From NCBI RefSeq assembly GCF_000687715.1, contig NZ_JHXD01000023.1:1-51271 (forward strand): a stretch of DNA of 51,271 bases, written 5' to 3'. This document shows positions 1 through 7,713 of the stretch, in pieces (the stretch's first letter is position 1; every line of letters starts with the position of its first letter). The notes below the pieces were generated by a model. That model had not been told where the DNA came from and did no database searches. It was given only the letters and a program-made list of their open reading frames with translations. The position numbers and the translations under genes are program-made. The DNA is from Xylanibacter ruminicola Ga6B6. GTDB lineage: Bacteria > Bacteroidota > Bacteroidia > Bacteroidales > Bacteroidaceae.

Positions 1-120
1 CACTACAGCATCGGTATGCAGACTCCAAATACAGCTCACGAGCAGTCTGGTGAACAAAAAAAGATGTGGAAGAATAAAATTTATCGCAAGAATGAACAGA
101 GTTTGCAGAATAATCCCTAA
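1..120 (+). CDS. IS transposase (DDE integrase-type), C-terminal end only
   Basis: The first frame is open from the window edge to a TAA at 118-120 and encodes 39 residues beginning HYSIGMQTPNTAHEQSG. The pattern 'H-S-(I/L)-x-M-x-TP-x-x-A-H' is the usual end of an rve/DDE integrase core in Bacteroidota IS transposases (IS3- or IS481-like), followed by a basic tail rich in K and N. The gene begins outside the window, so the catalytic DDE residues cannot be seen and the family is only inferred. It points towards the window and is followed by a set of short direct repeats, probably part of the element's end. It could also belong to a larger element with an integrase-type transposase. Confidence 0.6.
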   Translation, partial: HYSIGMQTPNTAHEQSGEQKKMWKNKIYRKNEQSLQNNP

Positions 121-206
121 CTTTGCAAGCGGAATGTCGAAGGACACTCTTTGGAGGCTTTGCGCCTCCAGCCGCATGGCAAACCACCGCAGTGTTTTTC
201 ATAGTT

Positions 207-343
207 GTCAACTCTTTCAGGAAAAAGACAACCTTTTCAGTAAAGGTGTCAACGATTCCAGTAAAGAGTCAACTTATTCAGTAAAGCGACTGTCAACTAT
301 ATCAGGAAAAAAGCAATAAACTGTCAACCAAAATCAGGAAAAG
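207..343 (+). repeat. Six imperfect ~20-nt direct repeats, possible IS-end binding sites
   Basis: Units start at 207, 227, 248, 268, 292 and 323. The shared pattern is G(T/A)CAAC, about seven variable bases, then CAG(T/G)AAA. The first four start points are 20-21 bp apart, two helical turns, which suits a row of protein-binding sites on one DNA face. They directly follow the transposase end. Multiple transposase sites of this kind are known at the ends of several integrase-type elements; that this is such a set is an inference. Confidence 0.6.
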
Positions 344-351
344 ACACGGCA

Positions 352-375
352 CTGCTACACCGCTACAGTGCTACA
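352..375. repeat. Three tandem 8-bp units (nnGCTACA)
   Basis: Units CTGCTACA, CCGCTACA and GTGCTACA follow directly one after another. A sister copy lies at 6813-6836, and both continue with GTTAG, giving 20 identical bases (361-380 and 6822-6841). Both lie just downstream of minus-strand transcription units. Confidence 0.65.
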
Positions 376-390
376 GTTAGAAAAAAAGAA

Positions 391-427
391 TCCCCCCGCG
401 GGCCATTCACATGGTTTTGCGGGGGGA
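391..427 (-). terminator. Terminator of the SusC/SusD operon
   Basis: The 9-bp arms TCCCCCCGC (391-399) and GCGGGGGGA (419-427) pair perfectly. Read on the minus strand, the hairpin is followed by a T-rich run (complement of 381-390). It lies about 40 bp after the last gene of the operon. Confidence 0.85.
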
Positions 428-465
428 CAATTATTAAAAAGAGAGATTGATTCTCTGCAAGGGGA

Positions 466-990
466 TTAATCGTTCTCTTCAAGGCCTGAGTAGCGAACAC
501 CGCTTACCTTATACTTGGCATAGCCATAGGCTGCGGGATAAGGGTCGTCGTCGAAACTTACGTAGAATACGATAGAATCGGCAGCCGAACCATTGTTCTG
601 CTTACCTGCCTTGGGCAGAATCTTACCATCGGTGATAGTAACGTTGCAATCGTACGACTCGTTAGCTACTGCACCAGCGGTTGAGAATGTAAGCGCGTTA
701 ACATCGCTATTTGTTCTAACCTTGAAACCCCAGAAATCACCAAAGTCGGTTACGTAAAGCTTATCGGCTGTGTTGGCTGCGGTGTTAAAGGTAGCCACGT
801 GGATACGACCCAAACCAAAGGGATCTTCCAATCCTTCAACTACATTGCCATTCTCGTCGGCAGCATCAATGGTAACATACCAGTCGCCAGCAAGGGCCTC
901 GGTGGCTGTGCCGCCAATTTCCTCTTTCTCGCACGATGTGGCAAAAGTCATTGTGAGCAGCAGGGCTGCGAAATATAATATTTTCTTCAT
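466..990 (-). CDS. Small lipoprotein, Lipid_bd-like family
   Basis: The 174-residue product starts with a lipoprotein signal peptide whose lipobox (FATSC) puts the modified cysteine at residue 20, followed by the acidic stretch EKEE typical of surface-exported Bacteroidota lipoproteins. The body ('ALAGDWYVTIDAADENG...', then beta-rich sequence) resembles the lipid-binding putative hydrolase family (Lipid_bd), often the last gene of SusC/SusD loci. No catalytic motif is visible, so 'hydrolase' should not be taken literally. It lies 6 bp after the preceding lipoprotein gene and ends about 40 bp before the operon terminator. Its ligand is unknown. Confidence 0.75.
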   Translation of the reverse strand: MKKILYFAALLLTMTFATSCEKEEIGGTATEALAGDWYVTIDAADENGNVVEGLEDPFGLGRIHVATFNTAANTADKLYVTDFGDFWGFKVRTNSDVNALTFSTAGAVANESYDCNVTITDGKILPKAGKQNNGSAADSIVFYVSFDDDPYPAAYGYAKYKVSGVRYSGLEEND

Positions 991-996
991 AACTGT

Positions 997-1710
997 TTAC
1001 TCTTTAATCCAGGTTTGTACAAAATGCATGCCGGCATAAACGGCGTCGAGCTTAAATGTTGCAGTTGCGGCATCGAAGGTACCAGTAAGGTCGTCGTGAC
1101 TGTCGCCCCATCCGTTAATGTAACTCTCCAAGCAGCTAAGGGTACCGTCGGCTGCAATGGCAAGTGTGCCACCCAGCTTGTAGTTGTCGCCATATCCGGC
1201 GCGCTGGCTGTACCAGCCACCCAGCAGGTCGTCAACAAATACTGTGCCGTCGCCATTATCAATAATCAGAATCTCGTACTGGTTACCGTAGGCTACTACC
1301 GTACCCGAACGATCGCGATAGCTGTCGGCCTGTGTAAGGTAGAAACCCTCAACAGCGCTCTTTGAGTCGAGCACAACAACGGTACGCTTGGCCGATGCGC
1401 CGAAACCATCCTCGTTCTTGATAGTATTGTAAGTGAGGGTGTAGATACCGCTCTTGTTTACATCTACGCTACCATTTACGGTTACCTGACTGGTTACATC
1501 CTCGCCGTTCATGGTAGATGAGTAGCCAGGCTCCTCGTAAGCCACGCCCTTCTCCCATACCAGGTAAGAGTCGCCCTGCAGCTCGATAGTGGGGTAGTAG
1601 GTGAATCGGCTCAAACCTTCCGAGTCCTTGTCGCCGCAGCTGGTAAGTACCAGACTGAACACGGCGAGCATCATTGCGAATAATATATTCTTTTTCATGT
1701 TTCTCTTCAT
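997..1710 (-). CDS. Surface lipoprotein with DUF5011/DUF5012-like Ig domain
   Basis: This 237-residue lipoprotein has the lipobox LTSC (cysteine 25). Residues ~38-115 ('YPTIELQGDSYLVWEKG' onward, 'DVTSQVTVNGSVDVNKSG', 'YNTIKNEDGF') form an immunoglobulin-like repeat of the DUF5011 type, and the C-terminal half resembles DUF5012-type proteins of SusC/SusD loci. It probably helps capture the ligand on the cell surface. Two in-frame ATGs are possible; a start at 1698 would give the more usual MKKN signal peptide, and there is no Shine-Dalgarno to decide. It sits 21 bp after susD and 6 bp before the last gene, so all four genes should be on one transcript. Confidence 0.75.
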   Translation of the reverse strand: MKRNMKKNILFAMMLAVFSLVLTSCGDKDSEGLSRFTYYPTIELQGDSYLVWEKGVAYEEPGYSSTMNGEDVTSQVTVNGSVDVNKSGIYTLTYNTIKNEDGFGASAKRTVVVLDSKSAVEGFYLTQADSYRDRSGTVVAYGNQYEILIIDNGDGTVFVDDLLGGWYSQRAGYGDNYKLGGTLAIAADGTLSCLESYINGWGDSHDDLTGTFDAATATFKLDAVYAGMHFVQTWIKE

Positions 1711-1731
1711 TTTAATGTTGAGTTACTTTTT

Positions 1732-3249
1732 TTACTTTGCCCAGAACAGAGGTGTAGTGTAATCGCTGTCGCTGAACTTAGGCGCATTGGCGTTACTTGA
1801 AGTAGAGGCCGATGGATAAGGCCAGCGCTCAAGAAGCTTGTTGCTGCCCACCTTGTCGAACACCGAGATTGGTGTGTAGAGTGTGCCAGGCACGTACTTC
1901 TCGCTATGCAGCTTGTCCGAAGTAGCATCGTACAGGTCGTTACCGGTGGCGGTACCGAATGCGGGGTACTTCAGGCGGCGCAGCTCGCACCACGACTCGA
2001 AGTTGTTGGTACCTGCCAGGGCTACCCACTTGCTGATACCGATGCACTGCTTGTAGTTGGCCTGAGTGTAAGGGAACTGAGCGATAACTTTCTCGGCGCC
2101 ACTAACACCGGCTGATGCACACGAAGCCTCGATAGCGGCATTGTAGTGCTCCTCGGCCTTGGCGGCGTTGTTCTGGCGAGCATAGTACTCGGCAATGAAG
2201 AACTCGGTCTCGGCTACCTGAATGTAGTAAACAGGCGAGTTGTAAGCCATTACTGGGCGGCACCAGTAAGCAGCCTTGTAGCTACTTGATGTGCTGAAGT
2301 TGGTACCTGAGATACCACCTACGTAGTTGCCCGAGTTGTTCTTCTCGAAGAAGGCTGGCAGGCGTGGGTCTTCGTAAACCACTACACCCTCGGCATCGGT
2401 CTGCAGCATGGTGCTGATGATGGCCATGTTGGCAGTAACGTTAATCTGTGTTGAACCGAATGAGGTAGCAAACTCCTCAGAGTAGTAAGGGTTCATCTGG
2501 CCGGTTTCGTTGCCCCAGCAGTCGGTGTAAGCCACGTCCTCGGTGGGGAAGTTGTTCTGAGCAATCAGTGCGCCAATCTGGCTGTCGACACTGCTTACTG
2601 CGCCAACCTCGCGGCTCATAATCTTCAGCTTCAGGGCGTTGGCAAACTTAATCCACTTATCGGCACGTGCGCCTGCAAACAGGAAGTTTGTGGCTACAGG
2701 GTCGCTGGCATTAGCCTTGCTCAGAGCCTCGTCGAGCTCAGAAAGCAGTCCGGCATAAACTACCTCGCCCTCATCGTACTTTGGCGATGGGTTACTGATA
2801 TCGAGTGCCTCGCTGTAAGGAATGCTGCCGTAGCAGTCAACCAGTGCCTGGATGGCAAAGCAGCGCAGGGTGGTGGCAGCCAGATAGGTTCCCCACTCCT
2901 CGTTCTTCTCGGCCAGTTCGCGAATAGTCTGCAGGTTCTTCAGTCCTACGCGGTTAATCTGCGAGTAAGCTGAACCCGAACGTACTGGCGACATGGTAAA
3001 CTGGCTGTAGTCTACGTAGTTGCTGGTACCGAACATGTGAGCGTAGTGCTGTGAGAAATATCCACCAGGAATGCGCAGCAGGTTACCGTATGTGGCAGCA
3101 ATACCCATTTCGGCTGCAGGCATCAGAATGCTGGTAGTCATGTTACCCTCGGCAGGAGAGTTGGGGTCCTGGTTAATGTCTAAGTAGTTGTTACATGATG
3201 TAGCAGCAAGACCCAGGACAATTGTTGATATAATTGCTATTTTCTTCAT
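1732..3249 (-). CDS. SusD/RagB-like outer-membrane lipoprotein (SusD_2 type)
   Basis: The 505-residue lipoprotein has lipobox LAATSC (cysteine 19) followed by NNYLDINQDPNSP, the usual start of SusD-like_2 proteins. The sequence is helical with TPR-like stretches ('AKAEEHYNAAIEASCASAGV') and ends with the conserved 'RLKYPAF... ERWPYP' region. It would form the lid of the SusC transporter encoded directly upstream (19 bp gap). There are no glycoside hydrolases in this operon, so the ligand cannot be deduced; several loci with this gene order are thought to import peptides or small glycans. Length is normal for the family. Confidence 0.92.
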   Translation of the reverse strand: MKKIAIISTIVLGLAATSCNNYLDINQDPNSPAEGNMTTSILMPAAEMGIAATYGNLLRIPGGYFSQHYAHMFGTSNYVDYSQFTMSPVRSGSAYSQINRVGLKNLQTIRELAEKNEEWGTYLAATTLRCFAIQALVDCYGSIPYSEALDISNPSPKYDEGEVVYAGLLSELDEALSKANASDPVATNFLFAGARADKWIKFANALKLKIMSREVGAVSSVDSQIGALIAQNNFPTEDVAYTDCWGNETGQMNPYYSEEFATSFGSTQINVTANMAIISTMLQTDAEGVVVYEDPRLPAFFEKNNSGNYVGGISGTNFSTSSSYKAAYWCRPVMAYNSPVYYIQVAETEFFIAEYYARQNNAAKAEEHYNAAIEASCASAGVSGAEKVIAQFPYTQANYKQCIGISKWVALAGTNNFESWCELRRLKYPAFGTATGNDLYDATSDKLHSEKYVPGTLYTPISVFDKVGSNKLLERWPYPSASTSSNANAPKFSDSDYTTPLFWAK

Positions 3250-3268
3250 AAATTATGTCCTCCTTTGT

Positions 3269-6200
3269 TTAGAATTTGATACCTACGTTGAAACCGAACG
3301 TACGGCAGCTGGGGTTCACGTAAAGCTCACCGAACTGTCCCTCGAGGTCGTTACCACGGGTGCTGCTCTCAGGATCGATGAAGGTGTTGCTCTTGTGGGT
3401 CCAGGTGAACACGTTGTTGCAGAAGAGTGACAGGGTTACGTCGCTCAGGTACAGCTGGTTAACAATGCTCTTTGGCAACTGGTAGGCCAGGGTGATGTTA
3501 CGCAGCTTAACGTACGACTTGTTAACCAGGTAGGCTTCGCCGCCCAGGCCCCAGCCGTAGTTGTTGTAGTAATCCTGATAGTCGCCCACCTCGTAGTCGC
3601 TACCACCCAGCATGATAGGTGTGGTGTTCTCAGTGCCATCCTCGTAAACAGAGTTAGGAATGATGAATGGGCGGCGCTGGTTGTAAGTGGTAATCGAACC
3701 GTTACCGGTGAACTGCATCAGGTTCTTAGAACGTGAGAACATGTAGCCACCCTTACGGATATCGAGCGCACCGCTCAGGCTGAAGCCCTTGTAGTAGAAG
3801 GCTGTGGTTACACCGCCAATCCAGTCGGGGTTCATGTTCTTGCCGGTATCCTGCAGCTCGGTGGTAAGTATGGGCTGGCCATCGCTACCAACAATCAGCT
3901 TGCCATCCTCGGTGTACTGAGGCATGTAGGTGTAGAACTCACCCATGGGGTTACCCTCCTCGGCGTAGAAGTAAACGGCATCGTTACCGGCCGAGAAGTT
4001 ATAGATAGTGGTCTTACCACCCTCAACGCTGGCAGGCATCGAAAGAACCTTGTTCTGGTTCTTCGAGAAGTTGAAGCCCAGATCCCAGCGGAAATCCTTG
4101 GTCTGGATAGGAGTGGTGTTAACCAGCAACTCGATACCACGGTTGCGAACGTTACCAAAGTTGGTTACCATGTACGAGTAACCGGTAGCGGGGTCAACGG
4201 GCAGCGTAAAGATCTGGTCCTTGGTTTCGCGGTTGTAGAACGAGAAGTCGATGTTGATGCGGTTCTTAAGCAGAGCCAGGTTCAAACCAACCTCGTACTC
4301 AGTAGTCATCTCAGGCTTCAGGTCAGAGCTACCGATGGTAGATGATGCCTGGAATGAGTTAACACCGTTCATTGGGAACTTAGCTACATCGGTGCCGTAG
4401 TAGGCGCGTGATGTACCCTGGATAAAGCGAACGGCTGTCTGATAAGGATCGGCATCGTTACCGGTCTTACCGTAAGCCAAACGCAGCTTTCCAAACTCCA
4501 GAATATCGTTCTTTGGAATCAGTCGTGTGAAAATCCAGCTCAGTGTAGCACCGGGATAGAAGTAGCTGTTAGCATTGATAGGCAGTGTTGACGACCAGTC
4601 GTTACGTGCTGTAAGGTTCAGGTACAGCATCTCGTCCCAACCCAGTGTCACATCACCGAACAAACCAACCAGGCGGCGCTTTGACTGGCCTTCGCTCAGT
4701 TCGCTCTTGGTAGCACCGTTGCTCAGATCCCAGAAACCTGTCTCGAATGTCAGGTCGTCGGTCTGACCGGTCATTACTGTAGAGTAGCGCTCGTTCATGT
4801 TAACACCTACGTTCACATTCACGTCGAGTTTATCGTCGAGATACTTGTCGGCAAAGTTTGCCAGGAAGTCGTGGTTCAACTCGTACTTGCGCTGGTAGCG
4901 GCTGAATACCCAACCGGCCTGGTTCATGTTCGAAGGAGCATAACCATAGTCCTCGTTAATCAGTGCGTCGTCGAGTGCAATCTGTGGGTAACCCATCTTC
5001 AGGTCGTAGTCGGTATAGTCGAAACCGAAGCGGTACGACAGGGTGAGCTGCTTGATAGGCTTGATATCGGCCTGGATCTTACCATACAGCTGCTTGGCAT
5101 CGTTATGGTTGTAGTTGTTCTCGATAGCCCAGTATGGGTTGGTAATACCATAAGGTGTGTACCAAGCCTCAGGTGTATCGAAAGCCGTGCTCAGGTTCTT
5201 ACGGTCAACCAGTGAGATGTCGCGTGGGAACTCCATGATACCATCAATCATTGAGGTACCCTGGTACGAACCAACGATATCGGTGCTGGTTTTGGCAAAG
5301 TTTACGCTGCTCGAGAGCTTGAGCCACTTGGTGGCCTCGTAGCTGCCGCGATAAGCGATAGTGTTACGTGTGTAAGTATCCTTATTGCTTGGGATGATAC
5401 CATCGTCCTTGCTGAATGAGTAGCTCAGGTAGTAGGTCATCTTGTTATCGTCGCTGACACCGCTCAGGGCTACGCTGTGGCTGGTGCTAAGACCGGTCTC
5501 GAAGAAGTCCTTGATGTTGCTCTCAACAGCCTCGTACTTGTGGATGAGCTGCTGGTGGTTCCAGATTGGACCGTAAACCTGCATAGAGCTGTCGAACTCA
5601 GGACCCCATGAACCGTTCTCGATATAAGTCTGCTTACCGTTCCAACCCTGTCCGAACTGGTTCTGCATCTTAGGCAGTGTGCTTACCTGGCGCCACTGTA
5701 CGCTTCCGTCGTAAGTAATCTGGAAGTTACGCTCGCCATTCTTCTTACCGCCCTTGGTGGTGATCACGATCACACCGTTGGCAGCGCGGCTACCATAAAG
5801 TGCGGTAGCGGCAGCACCCTTCAGCACGGTCATGCTCTCGATATCGTTAGGGTTAACGTTCGAGATACCACCGAATGCCTCCTGGTTACCCTGTGCCAGC
5901 GATGAGGTCTGCTGCATGGGCACACCATCTATTACGTACAGAGGCTGGTTGTTACCATTGATTGAACTGAAACCACGGATAATAACCGAGTTGGCTGTAC
6001 CGGGGTTAGCCGAACTGGCGCTAATCTGCACACCGGCTACCTTACCGGCCAAGGCCGAGGTAACATCGGTAAGCTTACCTACTGTAAGCTCTTCATCTTT
6101 CAGAGTCTGTGCAGAGTATCCCAGCGTTTTCTGCTGGCGGCTGATACCCATGGCGGTTACAACTACCTCCTCGAGTGCAGTTGCATCGGCCTTCAGGAAT

Positions 6201-6472
6201 ACTCGCATACCGTTCTTGGCTGTTACTGTCTTTGGCTGGAAGCCCAGATACGAAATCGTGAGGCTCTTCTTGCCTTCGGGCAATGTCAGTGAGAACTTAC
6301 CGTTTACATCTGTCAACATACCAGTATTGGTGCCATCTACCTTAACGGCAGCACCGATAATGGGCTGTCCGTCCTCCTGTGAGAGCACCGTACCAGTAAT
6401 CTTAGTCTGTGCCAGCGCTGTTCCTACAAACAGAAAAAGGCTGACCATTAACAATGTTAGACTTTTTTTCAT
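3269..6472 (-). CDS. SusC/RagA TonB-dependent outer-membrane transporter
   Basis: The 1067-residue protein has an Ala-Gln signal-peptide end (GTALAQ, residue ~22), a carboxypeptidase-like domain at ~24-105 ('GTVLSQEDGQPIIGAAVKV', 'GKFSLTLPEG'), a plug domain at ~110-240 with SusC signatures ('VIDGVPM', 'GSRAANGVIVITTKGG'), then a long beta-barrel ending in FNVGIKF. It would import a ligand over the outer membrane using TonB energy, with the SusD-like protein as lid. No extra signalling domain precedes the carboxypeptidase-like domain, so it is a plain transporter rather than one that also signals to an anti-sigma factor. It is first in a four-gene operon and has its own promoter at 6527-6558. 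Confidence 0.95.
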   Translation of the reverse strand: MKKSLTLLMVSLFLFVGTALAQTKITGTVLSQEDGQPIIGAAVKVDGTNTGMLTDVNGKFSLTLPEGKKSLTISYLGFQPKTVTAKNGMRVFLKADATALEEVVVTAMGISRQQKTLGYSAQTLKDEELTVGKLTDVTSALAGKVAGVQISASSANPGTANSVIIRGFSSINGNNQPLYVIDGVPMQQTSSLAQGNQEAFGGISNVNPNDIESMTVLKGAAATALYGSRAANGVIVITTKGGKKNGERNFQITYDGSVQWRQVSTLPKMQNQFGQGWNGKQTYIENGSWGPEFDSSMQVYGPIWNHQQLIHKYEAVESNIKDFFETGLSTSHSVALSGVSDDNKMTYYLSYSFSKDDGIIPSNKDTYTRNTIAYRGSYEATKWLKLSSSVNFAKTSTDIVGSYQGTSMIDGIMEFPRDISLVDRKNLSTAFDTPEAWYTPYGITNPYWAIENNYNHNDAKQLYGKIQADIKPIKQLTLSYRFGFDYTDYDLKMGYPQIALDDALINEDYGYAPSNMNQAGWVFSRYQRKYELNHDFLANFADKYLDDKLDVNVNVGVNMNERYSTVMTGQTDDLTFETGFWDLSNGATKSELSEGQSKRRLVGLFGDVTLGWDEMLYLNLTARNDWSSTLPINANSYFYPGATLSWIFTRLIPKNDILEFGKLRLAYGKTGNDADPYQTAVRFIQGTSRAYYGTDVAKFPMNGVNSFQASSTIGSSDLKPEMTTEYEVGLNLALLKNRINIDFSFYNRETKDQIFTLPVDPATGYSYMVTNFGNVRNRGIELLVNTTPIQTKDFRWDLGFNFSKNQNKVLSMPASVEGGKTTIYNFSAGNDAVYFYAEEGNPMGEFYTYMPQYTEDGKLIVGSDGQPILTTELQDTGKNMNPDWIGGVTTAFYYKGFSLSGALDIRKGGYMFSRSKNLMQFTGNGSITTYNQRRPFIIPNSVYEDGTENTTPIMLGGSDYEVGDYQDYYNNYGWGLGGEAYLVNKSYVKLRNITLAYQLPKSIVNQLYLSDVTLSLFCNNVFTWTHKSNTFIDPESSTRGNDLEGQFGELYVNPSCRTFGFNVGIKF

Positions 6473-6526
6473 AAATTCACTCTCTTTGATTAATTATACG
6501 TTTGTAATATTAAGTCTGATGAGGTG

Positions 6527-6558
6527 CAAAATTATGGTATATAAGTCTAAAAAACAAA
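6527..6558 (-). promoter_or_regulatory. Promoter of the SusC/SusD operon
   Basis: On the minus strand the -7 box TAATTTTG (6527-6534) is preceded by TTTG (6555-6558) with a 20-bp spacer, matching the Bacteroidota consensus. The leader would be about 50 nt. Confidence 0.65.
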
Positions 6559-6745
6559 TAAAATTATAAAAAAATCACACTTTAACCCTAAATTTTGCAT
6601 TTTTATTCTTAGTGGCTTGATTTATGTCAATGTAAAAGTGTAAAAATGCTTTTTAATTACACTTTGTAAGCAAAACACAACATTTGCTTTCGAAATGTGT
6701 TTTTAATGGCTTAAACCCTTACTTGGTTTGTGAGTTTTAAGGCAA

Positions 6746-6780
6746 CAAAAAAGGTGGATGCTGTATAAACATCCACCTTG
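6746..6780 (-). terminator. Terminator of the rsmI operon
   Basis: Arms AAGGTGGATG (6751-6760) and CATCCACCTT (6770-6779) pair perfectly around a 9-nt loop. On the minus strand the hairpin runs into TTTTTTGTT. It follows the coiled-coil lipoprotein gene by about 65 bp. Confidence 0.85.
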
Positions 6781-6812
6781 TATACATTATATATACACGT
6801 GCGCGTGAGCGG

Positions 6813-6836
6813 GCGCTACAGCGCTACAGTGCTACA
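6813..6836. repeat. Three tandem 8-bp units (nnGCTACA), second copy
   Basis: Units GCGCTACA, GCGCTACA and GTGCTACA. Together with the following GTTAG it shares 20 identical bases with the array at 352-380. It sits between the stop codon at 6845 and the terminator at 6747-6780, so it would be transcribed as 3' untranslated RNA. Confidence 0.65.
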
Positions 6837-6844
6837 GTTAGTTT

Positions 6845-7711
6845 TTACTTAACCTGGATAACCAGATACTTGCTGGTGCTCCAGAAAGCGATAGGATCGT
6901 TGATGCGCAGGATGAGCTGCTTGTTGGCATCGGCGGTTAAGCGGTACGAGCTGGCGGGGTGCGAGGTGAGTACCTTGGCATCCTTGCTGTACAGCTTGAT
7001 GTCGCGATCCACGCGGATATCAATCTTGGTGAAGTACTCGCGGTTGAAGTTGCCCTGCAGAATCTTGCTCTTGCTGAACAAACCGTCCTTGGTCAGAATC
7101 TGCTGCTTCTTCAGCTCGTCCTTGGTACCGTAAACAAACCAGGCAGTGTTAAGCTGCTTGTCCTGCTCCTGCAGTTTCTGGGCCTGAGCGTCGTTCTCGC
7201 TCTTCATGGCGCGAGCGTCGTCCTGCATGGTGTTGATCTCGTTGTTAAGCTCGTTGATGTGGATGTCCTTCAGGTCAAGCTGTGCCTGCATCTCGGCAAT
7301 CTGCAAGTCCTTCTTCTCCATCTGCTCCTGCAGGCTGGCGATAATCTTCTTCAGCTTGTCGCCCTTGATCGAGCTCTCGCGGGCCTGCTGCTGCAACTTG
7401 GCAATCAGATCCTTGTTCTGCTGCATCATCGACTGGATGTACTGGAAGTTCTCGGCTATACGCTGCTTACTGTTGGTGCCCTCGCCCTGCTTGGCCAGGG
7501 TAACACGGTTCTGAGCGTCGGTAATCTCACGGAATCCGTCCTCAATGTCGATTAAGGTGGTCATCATGTCGTTAATCTCGTCGTCCTTCTGGGCAATCAC
7601 CTGGTTCAGCGAGTCGCGCTCGGCGCGGGCTGCATTCTCGGTTTTCTTGGCGCCCTCATTACAACTTGCCAGTGCGGTAAGGCACAGGGCAAAGATAAAT
7701 AACTTTTTCAT
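6845..7711 (-). CDS. Coiled-coil lipoprotein of unknown function
   Basis: The 288-residue product has the lipobox LASC (cysteine 16). Residues ~25-200 are almost uninterrupted heptad coiled coil ('SLNQVIAQKDDEINDMMTTL', 'ASLQEQMEKKDLQIAEMQA', 'DIHINELNNEINTMQDDA'), and a globular beta-type tail of ~95 residues begins at 'NTAWFVYGTKDELKKQQIL'. Such proteins are common and uncharacterised in Bacteroidota; from memory, some relatives are labelled collagen-binding adhesins, which I cannot test here. It starts 2 bp after the rsmI stop codon, so the two are co-transcribed. It may span the periplasm or bind the cell wall, but nothing in the sequence proves it. Confidence 0.8.
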   Translation of the reverse strand: MKKLFIFALCLTALASCNEGAKKTENAARAERDSLNQVIAQKDDEINDMMTTLIDIEDGFREITDAQNRVTLAKQGEGTNSKQRIAENFQYIQSMMQQNKDLIAKLQQQARESSIKGDKLKKIIASLQEQMEKKDLQIAEMQAQLDLKDIHINELNNEINTMQDDARAMKSENDAQAQKLQEQDKQLNTAWFVYGTKDELKKQQILTKDGLFSKSKILQGNFNREYFTKIDIRVDRDIKLYSKDAKVLTSHPASSYRLTADANKQLILRINDPIAFWSTSKYLVIQVK

Positions 7712-7713
7712 AA

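Larger units (their letters stand above)
121..465. other. Gene-free stretch after the transposase
   Basis: No convincing gene is present. It holds a GC-rich hairpin at 152-170 (TGGAGGC paired with GCCTCCA), six ~20-nt direct repeats at 207-343, three 8-bp repeats at 352-375 and a strong minus-strand terminator at 391-427. The open frame at 50-319 is composed mostly of transposase overlap and repeats and is not believed. Confidence 0.6.
6473..6844. other. Intergenic region between susC and the coiled-coil lipoprotein gene
   Basis: It contains the susC promoter (6527-6558, minus), a 9-bp inverted repeat AAAGTGTAA (6634-6642) / TTACACTTT (6657-6665) about 110 bp upstream of the predicted start of transcription, a terminator hairpin (6747-6780) and an 8-bp repeat array (6813-6836). 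The rest is AT-rich and shows no gene. Confidence 0.6.

Noticed and set aside
152..170. Hairpin after the transposase as a terminator
   Set aside because: The stem is good but no T-run follows on either strand.
50..319. 89-residue plus-strand open frame
   Set aside because: It overlaps the transposase end in another frame and its second half is only the 20-bp repeats; no promoter or family resemblance.
207..343. Possible CRISPR array
   Set aside because: Units are imperfect, only ~20 bp apart start to start, and there are no unique spacers or cas genes.
5832..6569. 245-residue plus-strand open frame
   Set aside because: Antisense to the SusC N-terminal half and running over its promoter; composition is that of a shadow frame.
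6959..7555. 198-residue plus-strand open frame rich in Leu/Val
   Set aside because: It is the reverse of the coiled-coil lipoprotein gene; the simple composition reflects the heptads on the other strand.
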